Shown here: positions 15,591-24,918 of the stretch, piece after piece
Position numbering within the stretch: position 1 is the first letter of the stretch
How the letters are laid out: each line of letters opens with the position of its first letter
Assembly: GCA_948614045.1 (NCBI GenBank)
Contig: CAPFSK010000001.1
Coordinates: 124,001-188,000, forward strand
Origin: an uncultured Candidatus Saccharibacteria bacterium
Lineage (GTDB): Bacteria > Patescibacteriota > Saccharimonadia > Saccharimonadales > Saccharimonadaceae
DNA: 64,000 nucleotides
Direction of reading: 5' to 3'
Made by a program: the position numbers and the translations under genes
Notes under the pieces: generated by a model
Databases searched by the model: none
Told to the model about the DNA's origin: nothing
The model's input: only the letters and a program-made list of their open reading frames with translations

Positions 15591-17249
15591 CTAACCGATC
15601 AGCGGTTTGCGCCAGCTGGCCGGATAATTCGGCAAACCAAGCAACAATGCAATCGTCGCAGCGAGATTCGTCAATCCCGGATCAGAAACGTCTTTCGCAG
15701 CCTCATAGTGCCGAGCATTGCGAGTATTGTCGTAAAAGATGCACGGTACAGGGTTATTTGTATGGGAGGTTTTAGGAACACCATCCTTGTCGAGTAGTTC
15801 TTCGGCGTTACCGTGGTCAGCAGTGATAATCATCATGCCGCCAAGTTCATCAACTTTTTTAGCGAGGCGAGCGAGTTGTAAATCAATTGCTTCAAGCGCA
15901 ACAATCGTTGGTTCGAGTTCGGCAAAGTGCCCAACCATGTCACCTCCAGGATAGTTCAGGCGGATGAACTGATATTTATCGATATTCTCAAGAATTGTAT
16001 CAGTAATCTCGGCAGATTTCATCCACGGACAGATATTAAACGGTCGCGTGTCAGATTCAATTTCGATCTGTTTTTCGCATGGCGCCTTCTTATAGCTATT
16101 GCCATTAAAATAATATGTAACGTGTCCAAACTTAACGGTTTCGGAAATTGCAAGCTGAGAAATCTTGTTCTGACCAAGAAAAGTATTGAGCGGAGAATCA
16201 ATCGTAATCGGTGGAACGAGAATGTTTTTCGGAATATGGCGATCAGAATCATACTCGGTCAAACCAGCAAAGAAAATATCGGGCATTTTCCCGCGATCGA
16301 AAGCGTCGAAGTTCTCTTGAGTAAAGGCGGTTGCGATCTCAACGGCACGGTCAGCGCGGAAATCATAGTAAATAAATGCGTCGCCGTCATGGACAACACC
16401 AACGGGATGCGCACCACGCTTCGATTCGGCACTCGAACTTTTGGCAACTTCGGCGCGTGTGGCAAGAGCGGAGCCGGCAGCAGCGTTTTCTACTACAACA
16501 AAAGCCGGAAGATATTGGTCTTGCACGCCCGGGTCCTCGCGCCGGAATGCCTTAATTGCTTCGCTGGCAGACTTAAACTCACGCGGAGCCTTACCATGAA
16601 CCATCATATCCCAACCGAGTTTTACCATACCCCAATCGTTCTCGTAACGGTCGGCCGTAGCGACCATGCGTCCGGCGCCGGAAGCAATGCGAAAATCGGC
16701 GTCCTTGAACTTAGCGCAGAACTTTTCGAGGCGCTCGATATATTTCGGCTCAGACTGTGGCGCGACATCACGACCATCAAAGACACAGTGAATACGAATA
16801 CTGCGCACGCCATCATCATAAGCGCGCTGAATCATCTGTTCAAGATGCTTAATATCGCTATGGACGCCACCATCGGAAAAAATACCGCAAAAATGCAACG
16901 TTGGATTTTTGCCTTTCCTCTCAGAGAGGAATTTAATCGCACCTTGCCAAGCCTTGCTTTCCCAAATATCACCAGAAGCAAAAGCAGCTTCGATACCAGC
17001 AATTCCCTGTTTGATGATTTGTCCGGCGCCGATGGCATTATGTCCAACTTCAGAATTGCCCATTTGACCGGGCATGATGCCGACAGCTTCACCAGAAGCT
17101 GCAAGCGGGATGTTAAGATAATTTGCCATCGCGTAATCTAGGAATTCAGTATGCGCTTGACGGACAGCATTACCGCTACGCGCAGTACGTAAACCGACGC
17201 CGTCTAAGATTGCTAAGATAATTGGGCCATCATAATGTAACTTCTTCAT
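15591..17249 (-). CDS. gpmI: 2,3-bisphosphoglycerate-independent phosphoglycerate mutase
   Basis: This alkaline-phosphatase-fold enzyme interconverts 3- and 2-phosphoglycerate in lower glycolysis using two Mn2+ ions. The 552 residues show ILAILDGVGLR (first metal Asp), GQMGNSEVGHNAIGAG with the phosphoserine in GNSEVGH, FSDGGVHSDIKH, FDGRD, FYDFRADRAVE, and the metal motif ITADHGNAEELLD followed by SHTNNPVPCIF. All catalytic elements are present. The start at 17249 follows a leaderless TATAAT; the upstream in-frame ATG at 17273 lies in the promoter. Length is slightly above the usual ~510. Confidence 0.95.
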   Translation of the reverse strand: MKKLHYDGPIILAILDGVGLRTARSGNAVRQAHTEFLDYAMANYLNIPLAASGEAVGIMPGQMGNSEVGHNAIGAGQIIKQGIAGIEAAFASGDIWESKAWQGAIKFLSERKGKNPTLHFCGIFSDGGVHSDIKHLEQMIQRAYDDGVRSIRIHCVFDGRDVAPQSEPKYIERLEKFCAKFKDADFRIASGAGRMVATADRYENDWGMVKLGWDMMVHGKAPREFKSASEAIKAFRREDPGVQDQYLPAFVVVENAAAGSALATRAEVAKSSSAESKRGAHPVGVVHDGDAFIYYDFRADRAVEIATAFTQENFDAFDRGKMPDIFFAGLTEYDSDRHIPKNILVPPITIDSPLNTFLGQNKISQLAISETVKFGHVTYYFNGNSYKKAPCEKQIEIESDTRPFNICPWMKSAEITDTILENIDKYQFIRLNYPGGDMVGHFAELEPTIVALEAIDLQLARLAKKVDELGGMMIITADHGNAEELLDKDGVPKTSHTNNPVPCIFYDNTRNARHYEAAKDVSDPGLTNLAATIALLLGLPNYPASWRKPLIG

Positions 17250-17318
17250 ATATATTATTATAGCACAAGCCAAACCCGCCTAGAGTTTCTACTAAGCGGG
17301 TTCAAACTAGTGTGAACT

Positions 17319-18419
17319 TTATGGTTTTGGTACTTGCTGAGTAATGCAGTGAATATTACCGCCACCAAGTAGGATTTCGCGGGCGCCAGCGATTGGCTCA
17401 ATCACGCGATCGGGATAGCATTCCTGAAGAACTTTAATAGCTTCAGCGTCATATTCATTGTCAAATTGCGGGCAAAGAATCGCACCATTCACGATACCAA
17501 AGTTGATATACGATCCGGCCATGCGATCACCTTCATTGCGGGGTAAAGTACCGTCAACCGAGTCGACGCCTTCGGATTCTTCTTTTGTGATATACATAGG
17601 CGCAGGAACATGTAGTTTGACGATCTCAAATTTGCGACCTTTTGCATCGGTCTCACTCTGCAAATATTCAAGAGCTTCTTTGCTGCGCTCATACTGCGGA
17701 TCGTCTTCATTATCTTCCCAAGACAGGAGCAATTTTCCTGGTGCGACGAATTGAACAACGTTATCGACGTGTCCGTTAGTATCTTCATCCCCATAGATAC
17801 CGCGAGGAATCCATAAAACTTTTTCGGCACCGAGATATTCCTTTAACTTCTCTTCAATCTGTTCCTTGGTCATGTCAGGGTTACGTCCGGGATCAAGGCA
17901 GGTTTCTTCGGTAACAATAACCGTACCCTCGCCATCGGAGGCAATTGAGCCACCTTCCATGACAAAGCCCTCAGTGCGATAGCGATCAGCGTATTCAATA
18001 TTGCACATCTTAGCGGCAATCAAGTCGTCGTAATCCCAGGGGAAATAAATCCCATTATAAAGTCCGCCATAGCCATTAAAAGTCCAATCGACTGCGCGCA
18101 AGCCACCTTTGCCGTCAATCAGAAACGTCGCACCCGTATCACGAATCCAAGAATCGTTATTGGAAATCTCAACTACACTAACGTTAGGTAGATTCATACC
18201 TAGGACGTGAGCATATTGATCTTGATTAACTCCGACAACGACTGGTTCGTACTTCGACATCACCTCGATCAGATTTTTGAAAACTTTTTGTGCTGGTTTT
18301 GCGCCATTGCGCCAGTTGTCAGGGCGCTCAGGCCAAAGGATATAAATACAGCGGTGTTCGGCAAGTTCGCAGGGCATATAGAACCCATCTGTTTTTGGTG
18401 TGCCTTGGTTAATTCTCAT
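17319..18419 (-). CDS. aguA: Agmatine deiminase
   Basis: AguA hydrolyses agmatine to N-carbamoylputrescine and ammonia. The 366-residue length matches the family, and the protein has the N-terminal GFYMPCELAEHRCIYILWPER, the acidic/His motifs MEGGSI and GHVDN, and the C-terminal GGGNIHCITQQ with the catalytic cysteine. It is the last gene of an operon with a putrescine carbamoyltransferase and an APC permease and overlaps the permease gene by 11 bases. This gene order (aguB-aguD-aguA) is known from lactic acid bacteria, where carbamate kinase completes the route. Confidence 0.93.
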   Translation of the reverse strand: MRINQGTPKTDGFYMPCELAEHRCIYILWPERPDNWRNGAKPAQKVFKNLIEVMSKYEPVVVGVNQDQYAHVLGMNLPNVSVVEISNNDSWIRDTGATFLIDGKGGLRAVDWTFNGYGGLYNGIYFPWDYDDLIAAKMCNIEYADRYRTEGFVMEGGSIASDGEGTVIVTEETCLDPGRNPDMTKEQIEEKLKEYLGAEKVLWIPRGIYGDEDTNGHVDNVVQFVAPGKLLLSWEDNEDDPQYERSKEALEYLQSETDAKGRKFEIVKLHVPAPMYITKEESEGVDSVDGTLPRNEGDRMAGSYINFGIVNGAILCPQFDNEYDAEAIKVLQECYPDRVIEPIAGAREILLGGGNIHCITQQVPKP

Positions 18420-19887
18420 TTGTTACCTCCCTTTTTGTAGTGACTGCTTTCTGGTCCTTACGACCCATGTTCCAAACTAATACCTCTCCGGCAAGTACAG
18501 CAATACAGGCGCCAACGATTAGTGGCCAGTTGTATTCAAACATTTCGACGTTAAACTCCGGAAATAGAGTAAAGAAGAGTGCGACCAAGAGTAGGACGAA
18601 TGGTACAATACCAAAGACGCCAATCTTAAACTTACCGCCGTTGATCCAATAACCTTTTTCAGAAGCTTTACCCTGCTTATGAAGTTTAAGGAATGCCATG
18701 AACATCGGCAAATATGATAGAAGTAGAGTCACAAGGCTGAGCGAGAAGAAGGTCCAGAATAGATTCTCAAAGCTCGGAATAAATTGTTGAACGATGATAC
18801 CAGCAATCGCAATCACTAACGCCACTACGCCAGTCCAAATCGACGGGACATACGGCACGCCGGCCTTATTGCGTTTCGCCCAAGATTTCGGGAAAGTACC
18901 GTCCTCGGCAGCATAGGCAATAACTGAGTTGACACCAAAGTTCCAAGAAGCAATGTTTGCCACTAACGTATAGATAAATAGACCGCCTACGACAACCGTG
19001 ATAGCATTCACGAGACCAGCGCCGAAGCCGGCAATCGACATTAACTGCCCATAGCTATCAAGCAGTCCGGAGTCAGTGCTAAGCTCAGAGACCGGGATAG
19101 CGACGCCAATACCAAAACTTGGCAGGAGGTAGAAGACTGCGATTAAGATACCGCCCAAAATAATCGCTTTCGGGATTTCTTTCTTCGGATTCTCCATATC
19201 ATCGCTGAAAGTCGAAACAACTTCGAAACCGAGCATATTGAAGATAATCAATGAAACGAAGCCAAGTCCGGCGAGACTAAAATGACCATTCTCCATTAGC
19301 GGCATTAGGTCGGTCCAAGATTCAATCGGATTAGCACTTTGACCAGTACTAATCAAAACATAGATACCTAGAACACCGAGACCCGCCATGAAGACAAACT
19401 TAGCAATTGCGCCAAGATTAGAAAGCCAGGCGCTTTGCGAAATACGCAATACGCCCAGAATCGATACAAGTAAAATATAGAATACTTGGATTGCCAGCAC
19501 AATACCCCAATTCATGACGAAATCGGGATTGCCGGAAAGTTGAACGACGATTTGGGTCAAAATCGTCGTCACTAGACTAGCTAGTGACGCTACCCAGAGT
19601 GGGAAGTTCACCCAATAATACCAGGCAACACGTCCAGCCCACTTCTTGCCGAAGGCTTTTTTCACCCAAGTATACATGCCGCCTTCAGATGGATATTGAG
19701 TACCAAGTTCGGCGGAAATTAAGCCGTAAGGTACGAAGAATCCAAGGAGCATGATTGCCCACCAGAAATATTGCGAATTGCCGATTGACGCAGTCGGCGC
19801 AACAGCATCTCCGACCAGGATGATACAGACCGTTGCAAAAACGGCACTGAGCAGCCTGAATTTAGGTTTTTTATTATCTTTCGGCAT
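18409..19887 (-). CDS. aguD: APC-family amino acid/polyamine antiporter, probable agmatine/putrescine exchanger
   Basis: A 492-residue polytopic protein with about 12 membrane segments. The start has the APC signature VGDAVAPTASIGNSQYFWWAIMLLGFFVPYG and ELGTQYPSEGGMYTWVKKAFG, as in glutamate:GABA and agmatine:putrescine antiporters. It lies between aguB and aguA with a 1-base gap and an 11-base overlap, which supports agmatine uptake in exchange for putrescine. The family assignment is firm; the substrates come from context. Confidence 0.85.
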   Translation of the reverse strand: MPKDNKKPKFRLLSAVFATVCIILVGDAVAPTASIGNSQYFWWAIMLLGFFVPYGLISAELGTQYPSEGGMYTWVKKAFGKKWAGRVAWYYWVNFPLWVASLASLVTTILTQIVVQLSGNPDFVMNWGIVLAIQVFYILLVSILGVLRISQSAWLSNLGAIAKFVFMAGLGVLGIYVLISTGQSANPIESWTDLMPLMENGHFSLAGLGFVSLIIFNMLGFEVVSTFSDDMENPKKEIPKAIILGGILIAVFYLLPSFGIGVAIPVSELSTDSGLLDSYGQLMSIAGFGAGLVNAITVVVGGLFIYTLVANIASWNFGVNSVIAYAAEDGTFPKSWAKRNKAGVPYVPSIWTGVVALVIAIAGIIVQQFIPSFENLFWTFFSLSLVTLLLSYLPMFMAFLKLHKQGKASEKGYWINGGKFKIGVFGIVPFVLLLVALFFTLFPEFNVEMFEYNWPLIVGACIAVLAGEVLVWNMGRKDQKAVTTKREVTNEN

Positions 19888-19888
19888 A

Positions 19889-20905
19889 TTATTTCTCCTC
19901 TTTTGCCTTAATTAAATCAAGTGCTTCTTGAGCCTTGCCACTGAAATACAACAACAAGCCACGCTGCGCGGTGAGACGATTTTCAGCTTCGTCCCAGGTG
20001 ACCGAATGTGGGCCGTCAAGCACGCTGTCAGTAACTTCCTCATTACGATTCGCCGGCAAACAGTGCATGAATTTCACATTCGGATTACCAGTCAGGGCAA
20101 GCATCTCATCATTCACTTGATACTTCGGATAAAACTCGCGCATGTAGACTTCTTTTGGCGTTTCCTTGTCATACAGACCATACCAAACATCGGTATAGAT
20201 AAAATCAGCTCCCTCAAGATAAGCGGGGTTGTCAGTGACATGGACGCTGCCACCATACATCTGATTGTTGGCACGACCGATTTTCAGAAAGTCATCGCTG
20301 AGCCATTTCGCAGGTGGACCATATTGAATAAAATTCATACCCATCTTCGTCGTAATCATCATGAGTGAGGCGCAAACTTGCGTGCAGTCGCCGGCAAAAA
20401 CGACTTTAACTTGGTTCCAAGGTTTATCTTTTGGCAGGTGGTCAAAAATTGTAATAATATCACCAAGCTCCTGAGTGGGGTGATTATAATCAGACATACC
20501 ATTAATAACTGGTACGGTTGACCGAGCAGCAAGTTCGAGGATACTCTCATGCCGATCAACGCGTGCCATGATAATATCGCACATGCGGCTAAGAACCTCG
20601 GCGGTATCACCAATAGTTTCGTGCGCACCAAGCTGAATCGCACCAGGAGCGAGATTAAGCGCATGTCCACCAAGTTGCTCCATGCCAACTTCAAAAGAAA
20701 CACGCGTACGAGTAGACTTTTGTTCAAAGAGCATGGCAAGGTTTTTATGATACAAAGTATCAAGCGTGCCGCCAGATTTAATATAATCACGCACGACCGT
20801 TGACACTTTAACCATATCAAGAATCTCCGATTGGTCAAAATCGGAGGTATCGATATAATCCTTGTGTGTCGGGGTCTTGTGAGTTAAAACATAAGGGTTA
20901 TCCAT
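19889..20905 (-). CDS. aguB: Putrescine carbamoyltransferase
   Basis: This enzyme phosphorolyses N-carbamoylputrescine into putrescine and carbamoyl phosphate. The 338 residues carry the carbamoyl-phosphate motif KSTRTRVSFE, NHPTQELGD and HCLPA of the ornithine transcarbamylase family. The loop YGLYDKE matches the signature (YGLY-x-x-E) that separates putrescine from ornithine carbamoyltransferases, and the agmatine operon agrees. A leaderless TATAAT lies six bases before its ATG and should drive the whole aguB-aguD-aguA operon. Confidence 0.92.
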   Translation of the reverse strand: MDNPYVLTHKTPTHKDYIDTSDFDQSEILDMVKVSTVVRDYIKSGGTLDTLYHKNLAMLFEQKSTRTRVSFEVGMEQLGGHALNLAPGAIQLGAHETIGDTAEVLSRMCDIIMARVDRHESILELAARSTVPVINGMSDYNHPTQELGDIITIFDHLPKDKPWNQVKVVFAGDCTQVCASLMMITTKMGMNFIQYGPPAKWLSDDFLKIGRANNQMYGGSVHVTDNPAYLEGADFIYTDVWYGLYDKETPKEVYMREFYPKYQVNDEMLALTGNPNVKFMHCLPANRNEEVTDSVLDGPHSVTWDEAENRLTAQRGLLLYFSGKAQEALDLIKAKEEK

Positions 20906-20956
20906 GAGATGATTATAACATGAATATCGTCGCGGTGCGTAACTTTGCGCCTGTGT

Positions 20957-22036
20957 CTATTTTATCTTGGCGAGGTGTTCTTTGGCTTTTGCGGTGACGG
21001 CGCGACCGCGCGGAGTACGTTCAATGAGACCGAGTTGGAGCATATACGGCTCATAATAATCTTCAATCGTAGCAGCCTCGTCACCAGTCAAAGCAGCGAT
21101 AGTGTTTAGCCCGACCGGACGATTGCCATAATTTTCGAGCATAAGTTCGAGCATGTTCCGGTCGGCCGGGTCTAAACCGAGATCATCAATCTCCATCATT
21201 TCGAGCGCCGCGGATGCGAGCTTAACGTCAATAAAACCATCGCCATTCACATCGGCATAATCACGAACCCGTTTCGTAAGGCGATTCGCAATCCGCGGCG
21301 TAAGGCGCGACCGCGTCGCGAGTAGATTCGTCGCCTCGGGCGCAATACCGGTACCAAGTAAGTTCGCCGTACGACTAATAATGCGCTCGATTTCAGGAAT
21401 CTTGTAGTATTCGAGGCGATGAATCAAACCGAAGCGGTCGCGCAACGGACCGGCGAGAGAACCGGTGCGCGTCGTCGCGCCAATGACGGTGAACTTTGGC
21501 AGATCTAAGCGCACCGACCGCGCCGCTGGGCCTTTGCCAATCACGATATCAAGTTTATAATCTTCCATTGCGGAATACAAAATTTCTTCCACGGCGCGGC
21601 GCAGGCGATGAATTTCATCAATAAACAGTACATCACCATCTTGTAGATTGGTCAGAATCGAAGCGAGGTCGCCGGCGCGTTCGATCGCCGGTCCGCTTGT
21701 CACCCGGAGATTAGCGCCCATTTCACGGGCAATGACGTTGGCCATCGTGGTCTTCCCTAGCCCCGGTGGGCCGTAGAGCAAAACATGGTCAAGGGTAGTA
21801 CCATCATCGCGTTTCTTAACAGCGTCGATCGCAAGTTTAAGGTTAGTTTTTAACCTCTCTTGACCAATATAGTCAGCAAAAGTCAAGGGACGGAGAGTCG
21901 CCTCTTCATTCTGTTCAGCAAGATCGTCACCTAAATTTGAGTCAACTAGACGATGTAGTTCTTTAGGCGCTTTCTTTGGCGACGTCTGAGACTGACCTTT
22001 CGGATCATTCAAATCAATACTTCTCTCAATTCCCAT
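20957..22036 (-). CDS. ruvB: Holliday junction branch migration ATPase RuvB
   Basis: RuvB is the hexameric motor that, with RuvA, migrates Holliday junctions. The 359 residues contain [11 protein letters not shown], Walker [22 protein letters not shown] (Walker B), the sensor region [18 protein letters not shown] and a winged-helix end ([22 protein letters not shown]...RTPRGR). About 50 N-terminal residues are an extra charged tail. TGCTATAAT sits 8 bases before the ATG. A large palindrome lies upstream. Confidence 0.96.
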   Translation of the reverse strand: MGIERSIDLNDPKGQSQTSPKKAPKELHRLVDSNLGDDLAEQNEEATLRPLTFADYIGQERLKTNLKLAIDAVKKRDDGTTLDHVLLYGPPGLGKTTMANVIAREMGANLRVTSGPAIERAGDLASILTNLQDGDVLFIDEIHRLRRAVEEILYSAMEDYKLDIVIGKGPAARSVRLDLPKFTVIGATTRTGSLAGPLRDRFGLIHRLEYYKIPEIERIISRTANLLGTGIAPEATNLLATRSRLTPRIANRLTKRVRDYADVNGDGFIDVKLASAALEMMEIDDLGLDPADRNMLELMLENYGNRPVGLNTIAALTGDEAATIEDYYEPYMLQLGLIERTPRGRAVTAKAKEHLAKIK

Positions 22037-22060
22037 TGAGTATTATTATAGCACAAAGCA

Positions 22061-22177
22061 AAAACCAACGACTTTAACTTTTCTCAAGGCGCGTCGCCAG
22101 CGCCTGCCGTCGCAGGGCTGACGCACTCTTCCTCCTCGTGAGTCCGGATCCTTTCGAAAAGTAAAGTCGCTGGTTTT
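22061..22177. repeat. Palindromic repeat element C between ruvB and rubrerythrin
   Basis: Arms of about 28 bases (22061-22089 and 22150-22177) pair with one bulge and few mismatches: AAACCA-CGACTTTAACTTTTC against GAAAAGTAAAGTCG-TGGTTT. The GC-rich interior includes CCTGC-CGTC-GCAGG. Size, GC-rich core and a small hairpin with a CGTY loop resemble elements A and B, though the sequence match is weaker. Confidence 0.5.
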
Positions 22178-22191
22178 ATATGATCTACACT

Positions 22192-22737
22192 TTAGTAATT
22201 CTCAGCGCGAATTTCGAAGAAAGCACGTGGGTGAGCACAAACTGGGCAGATTTCTGGAGCCTCTTCGCCGGTGAAGACGTAACCACAGTTGCGGCATTTC
22301 CAAACCGTAACATCATTGCCCTTAAAGACGACATCATGTTCGACTTCATTGTGAAGCTTCAAATAGCGCTCTTCGTGTAACTTTTCAATCGCAGCAACTT
22401 GTTCGAATTTGACGGCAATATCATCATAGCCTTCTTCACGAGCATCACGAGCGAAGTCTTCATACATCGTCGTCCATTCGTAATTCTCGCCTTTGGCAGC
22501 GGCTTCGAGATTCTCGGCCGTAGTACCAACCGTACCGTCGTGCATTAGTTTGTACCAGATCTTAGCATGTTCTTTCTCATTGTGCGAGGTCTCATCAAAA
22601 ATACTGCTAATCTGTTCGTAACCATCTTTCTTGGCTTGTGACGCGAAATATTGATATTTAATCGCGGCCTGAGACTCACCAGCGAAAGCAGACTCAAGAT
22701 TCTTCCAGGTTTTACTATTTTGGTCTAATTTTGCCAT
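22192..22737 (-). CDS. Rubrerythrin
   Basis: A non-haem diiron peroxidase that reduces H2O2 in anaerobes and microaerophiles. Residues 1-140 form the ferritin-like four-helix domain with the iron ligands in FAGESQAAIKY, ETSHNEKEHA, EDFARDAREEGYD and IEKLHEERY. Residues of 145-181 form a rubredoxin-like Fe(Cys)4 site with CRNCG and CPVCA. 181 residues is a little shorter than the classical 191. It has its own promoter and an AAAGGAG site. Confidence 0.95.
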   Translation of the reverse strand: MAKLDQNSKTWKNLESAFAGESQAAIKYQYFASQAKKDGYEQISSIFDETSHNEKEHAKIWYKLMHDGTVGTTAENLEAAAKGENYEWTTMYEDFARDAREEGYDDIAVKFEQVAAIEKLHEERYLKLHNEVEHDVVFKGNDVTVWKCRNCGYVFTGEEAPEICPVCAHPRAFFEIRAENY

Positions 22738-22773
22738 ATATTAACTCCTTTATCTTTTATAGATTATAGCACA

Positions 22774-23976
22774 CTACTCGGAAAGATTACCGTTATTTGG
22801 GCAGGTCCCGCTTTCGGTCCAGCAATTATAAGTAATCCAAAAGTTTTTCAAAAGTTTTGAGTCGCCATCGCCATCAAGCTCAGCGGCAAATTGCGGATAT
22901 GGGAAATAACTATCTGCCGGATCAAGGCGGGTTTCGACGCGCCGATACAATTGGTTAGCACGACCGGTCGAATCGACGCTGATTTGTGCGCCTTCAAAGT
23001 TAATCACATTGCCAGAGGCATCATACATTGCCACCGCAAAATCTGATACAGTCTCGCCATACGGCATTGAGACAATCAGCAAGGCGTTACCACCAGCTGG
23101 AAGATGACCTTCAGTTTGAAGATCTACGCCACAAGCAAACTCACCTTTTTGACATTTAATCAGGAAAGGTTCGTTACGAGTATCAGAATTGGCTGCACTC
23201 CTAATCGCCGACCAGCTGATTGAATTCCCTGAATCATCGGCATCACTCGGCAATAAAATCATCGTGCTGTAGTTCTCCGCCGTGCTATTATTAAAATCAC
23301 TAATCTTGAAACTTGCATCTGTGTATAACAATGTAAGCGAAATTACGGGAACATTTGAAGTCTCATTTTTACTTTTGAGAGCTTTGTCGCCATACAACTT
23401 AGTAAGGGTCGTGCTATTGTTCTCAGAAAACCACTTGAACTCGACCTTTGCGACCTTACTCAACTCATTACTTTCGATACCAAGTGGTACAACGCGAATG
23501 CGGGTATCATTCGTTAGCGTGGAACGGTAATCTTCGACGCTAGCTGACATTGTGATGCAGGTATAGGCTTGGTCGGTCGTTGTTTCACCGTGTTTGTCGA
23601 CAGCGGTACTCGTTTCCTGAATCTTGATCTCGCCTTCGGCTTGGTATCCGAGAGCAGTTTTTAAGTTTGATGTATTTTTTGAAAAATCGGCACAGCTAGA
23701 ATCAAAAGGATAGAAGTTTTTGCAACTATCTGCACTCCCGCCGCCATTCAAACATTGATAATACTTGTTCACCGCACGCTTGGCGTCCTCAACTCCAGCG
23801 AGAGCGGAGTCATAGGCTGACTGTGAGAGTTCGTCGTCATCGCTCTGGCGAGCCTCAGACAGAATAATACGCACGAAACTTAGTGTAATCACCCCGAACA
23901 AGATTGTCGCGAAGACAACCGCATAGAGCGAGGCGACGCCTTTCTTGGATCCACGGAAATTTTGCAGTTTCATCAT
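22774..23976 (-). CDS. PilX-like/exported protein of the pilus gene cluster
   Basis: A 400-residue protein with one N-terminal membrane segment (KKGVASLYAVVFATILFGVITLSFVRI split over residues 11-37) and a large Asp/Ser/Asn-rich outside domain. The hydrophobic start followed by a long surface domain resembles PilX-type minor pilins, which often lack the exact prepilin site. It is the last gene of a run of four pilin-like genes on the same strand (6-base gap to the previous one), so a part in type IV pilus assembly or adhesion is likely. The domain itself is not recognised. Confidence 0.6.
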   Translation of the reverse strand: MMKLQNFRGSKKGVASLYAVVFATILFGVITLSFVRIILSEARQSDDDELSQSAYDSALAGVEDAKRAVNKYYQCLNGGGSADSCKNFYPFDSSCADFSKNTSNLKTALGYQAEGEIKIQETSTAVDKHGETTTDQAYTCITMSASVEDYRSTLTNDTRIRVVPLGIESNELSKVAKVEFKWFSENNSTTLTKLYGDKALKSKNETSNVPVISLTLLYTDASFKISDFNNSTAENYSTMILLPSDADDSGNSISWSAIRSAANSDTRNEPFLIKCQKGEFACGVDLQTEGHLPAGGNALLIVSMPYGETVSDFAVAMYDASGNVINFEGAQISVDSTGRANQLYRRVETRLDPADSYFPYPQFAAELDGDGDSKLLKNFWITYNCWTESGTCPNNGNLSE

Positions 23977-23982
23977 TTTCTA

Positions 23983-24918
23983 CTATACTCCTGCCGTGCG
24001 AGCGGCGAAATTAAATTTGTTAATTGCACAGTAATTAAACTCGGCGCCAAGATTATCGAGCTGGCTGGTTTCACTATTCTGACAGTAATCTCCGGTCGTA
24101 GTTATATCAATGCCGCCGCGTTCGGTCGCGAGAATGAAATTCCCTGTCATATAGGTGCGCAGCGTAATGGCGTCCTGGCTAATTGGCTGGACTGTAAATT
24201 CATACAAGAATAAGTCTAAGTCGAACGCACTAAGATAACCATTGGTCGGCATAGCGATGCGATTTTCAGTACCATTCTTTGCTTCCTGTCGAATATCTAG
24301 CTCCCAGTTCCCCGTACTTCCTGGGTCTTCAGATTGCTTCTGGAGGAAGGCCGAGCAAACACGATAAGTGCGGTCTGGAATGCTAATCAATCGCGCATCT
24401 GACGCTTGGATAGTTTGCGGCTGGCCATTTTCGTCAAGATATAAGAGCGATAAAGTCCGTTGCCCTTCATCAAGACCATATTCCGTGTTCCAGAGATATG
24501 AGTGATTACCAGTACAAAAGACACCACTATACTGATACTCGCCGTCTTGGCCTTCGCGATTCTCTTTAGTATTAAAGCGATCATTATAAACATAGCGATA
24601 AGCGTGGTCCGACAAGCAGGCTTCGGTGCTAGCGTAGCCGATAGCATTACTGCCGCCGCTGGCAAGATGATTACATAGGCTAGTTGTATCGACGGCTGGA
24701 GCTTCATTAATTGCAGTCGTCAGTTCTTCAATTAAGCTGCGTCCGACATTATTGACGGCTTTGAGCGCAAGCCCGCGCTGATAAATTGAAACGACATTGA
24801 TTGTTACGACGGCAATCGAAATCAGTAATGTCGCAACAAAAGTCATGGCGAGCATGAGCTCAATAATCGTAAAACCCTGTTTTGAATCTTTAAGACTGAC
24901 TTTATGCTTTGTATTCAT
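23983..24918 (-). CDS. Type IV prepilin-like protein
   Basis: A 311-residue protein with the class III signal QGFTIIELMLAMTFVATLL at residues 14-32: cleavage by prepilin peptidase is expected between G and F, leaving Phe1 and Glu5. The rest is a Cys-containing outside domain of unknown fold. Its start overlaps the stop of the neighbouring prepilin gene by one base, so the genes are coupled. Confidence 0.75.
   Translation of the reverse strand: MNTKHKVSLKDSKQGFTIIELMLAMTFVATLLISIAVVTINVVSIYQRGLALKAVNNVGRSLIEELTTAINEAPAVDTTSLCNHLASGGSNAIGYASTEACLSDHAYRYVYNDRFNTKENREGQDGEYQYSGVFCTGNHSYLWNTEYGLDEGQRTLSLLYLDENGQPQTIQASDARLISIPDRTYRVCSAFLQKQSEDPGSTGNWELDIRQEAKNGTENRIAMPTNGYLSAFDLDLFLYEFTVQPISQDAITLRTYMTGNFILATERGGIDITTTGDYCQNSETSQLDNLGAEFNYCAINKFNFAARTAGV

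Noticed and set aside
15927..17141. A 404-codon open frame antisense to gpmI
   Set aside because: It mirrors the codon pattern of gpmI, has no promoter or ribosome site and no recognisable protein features.
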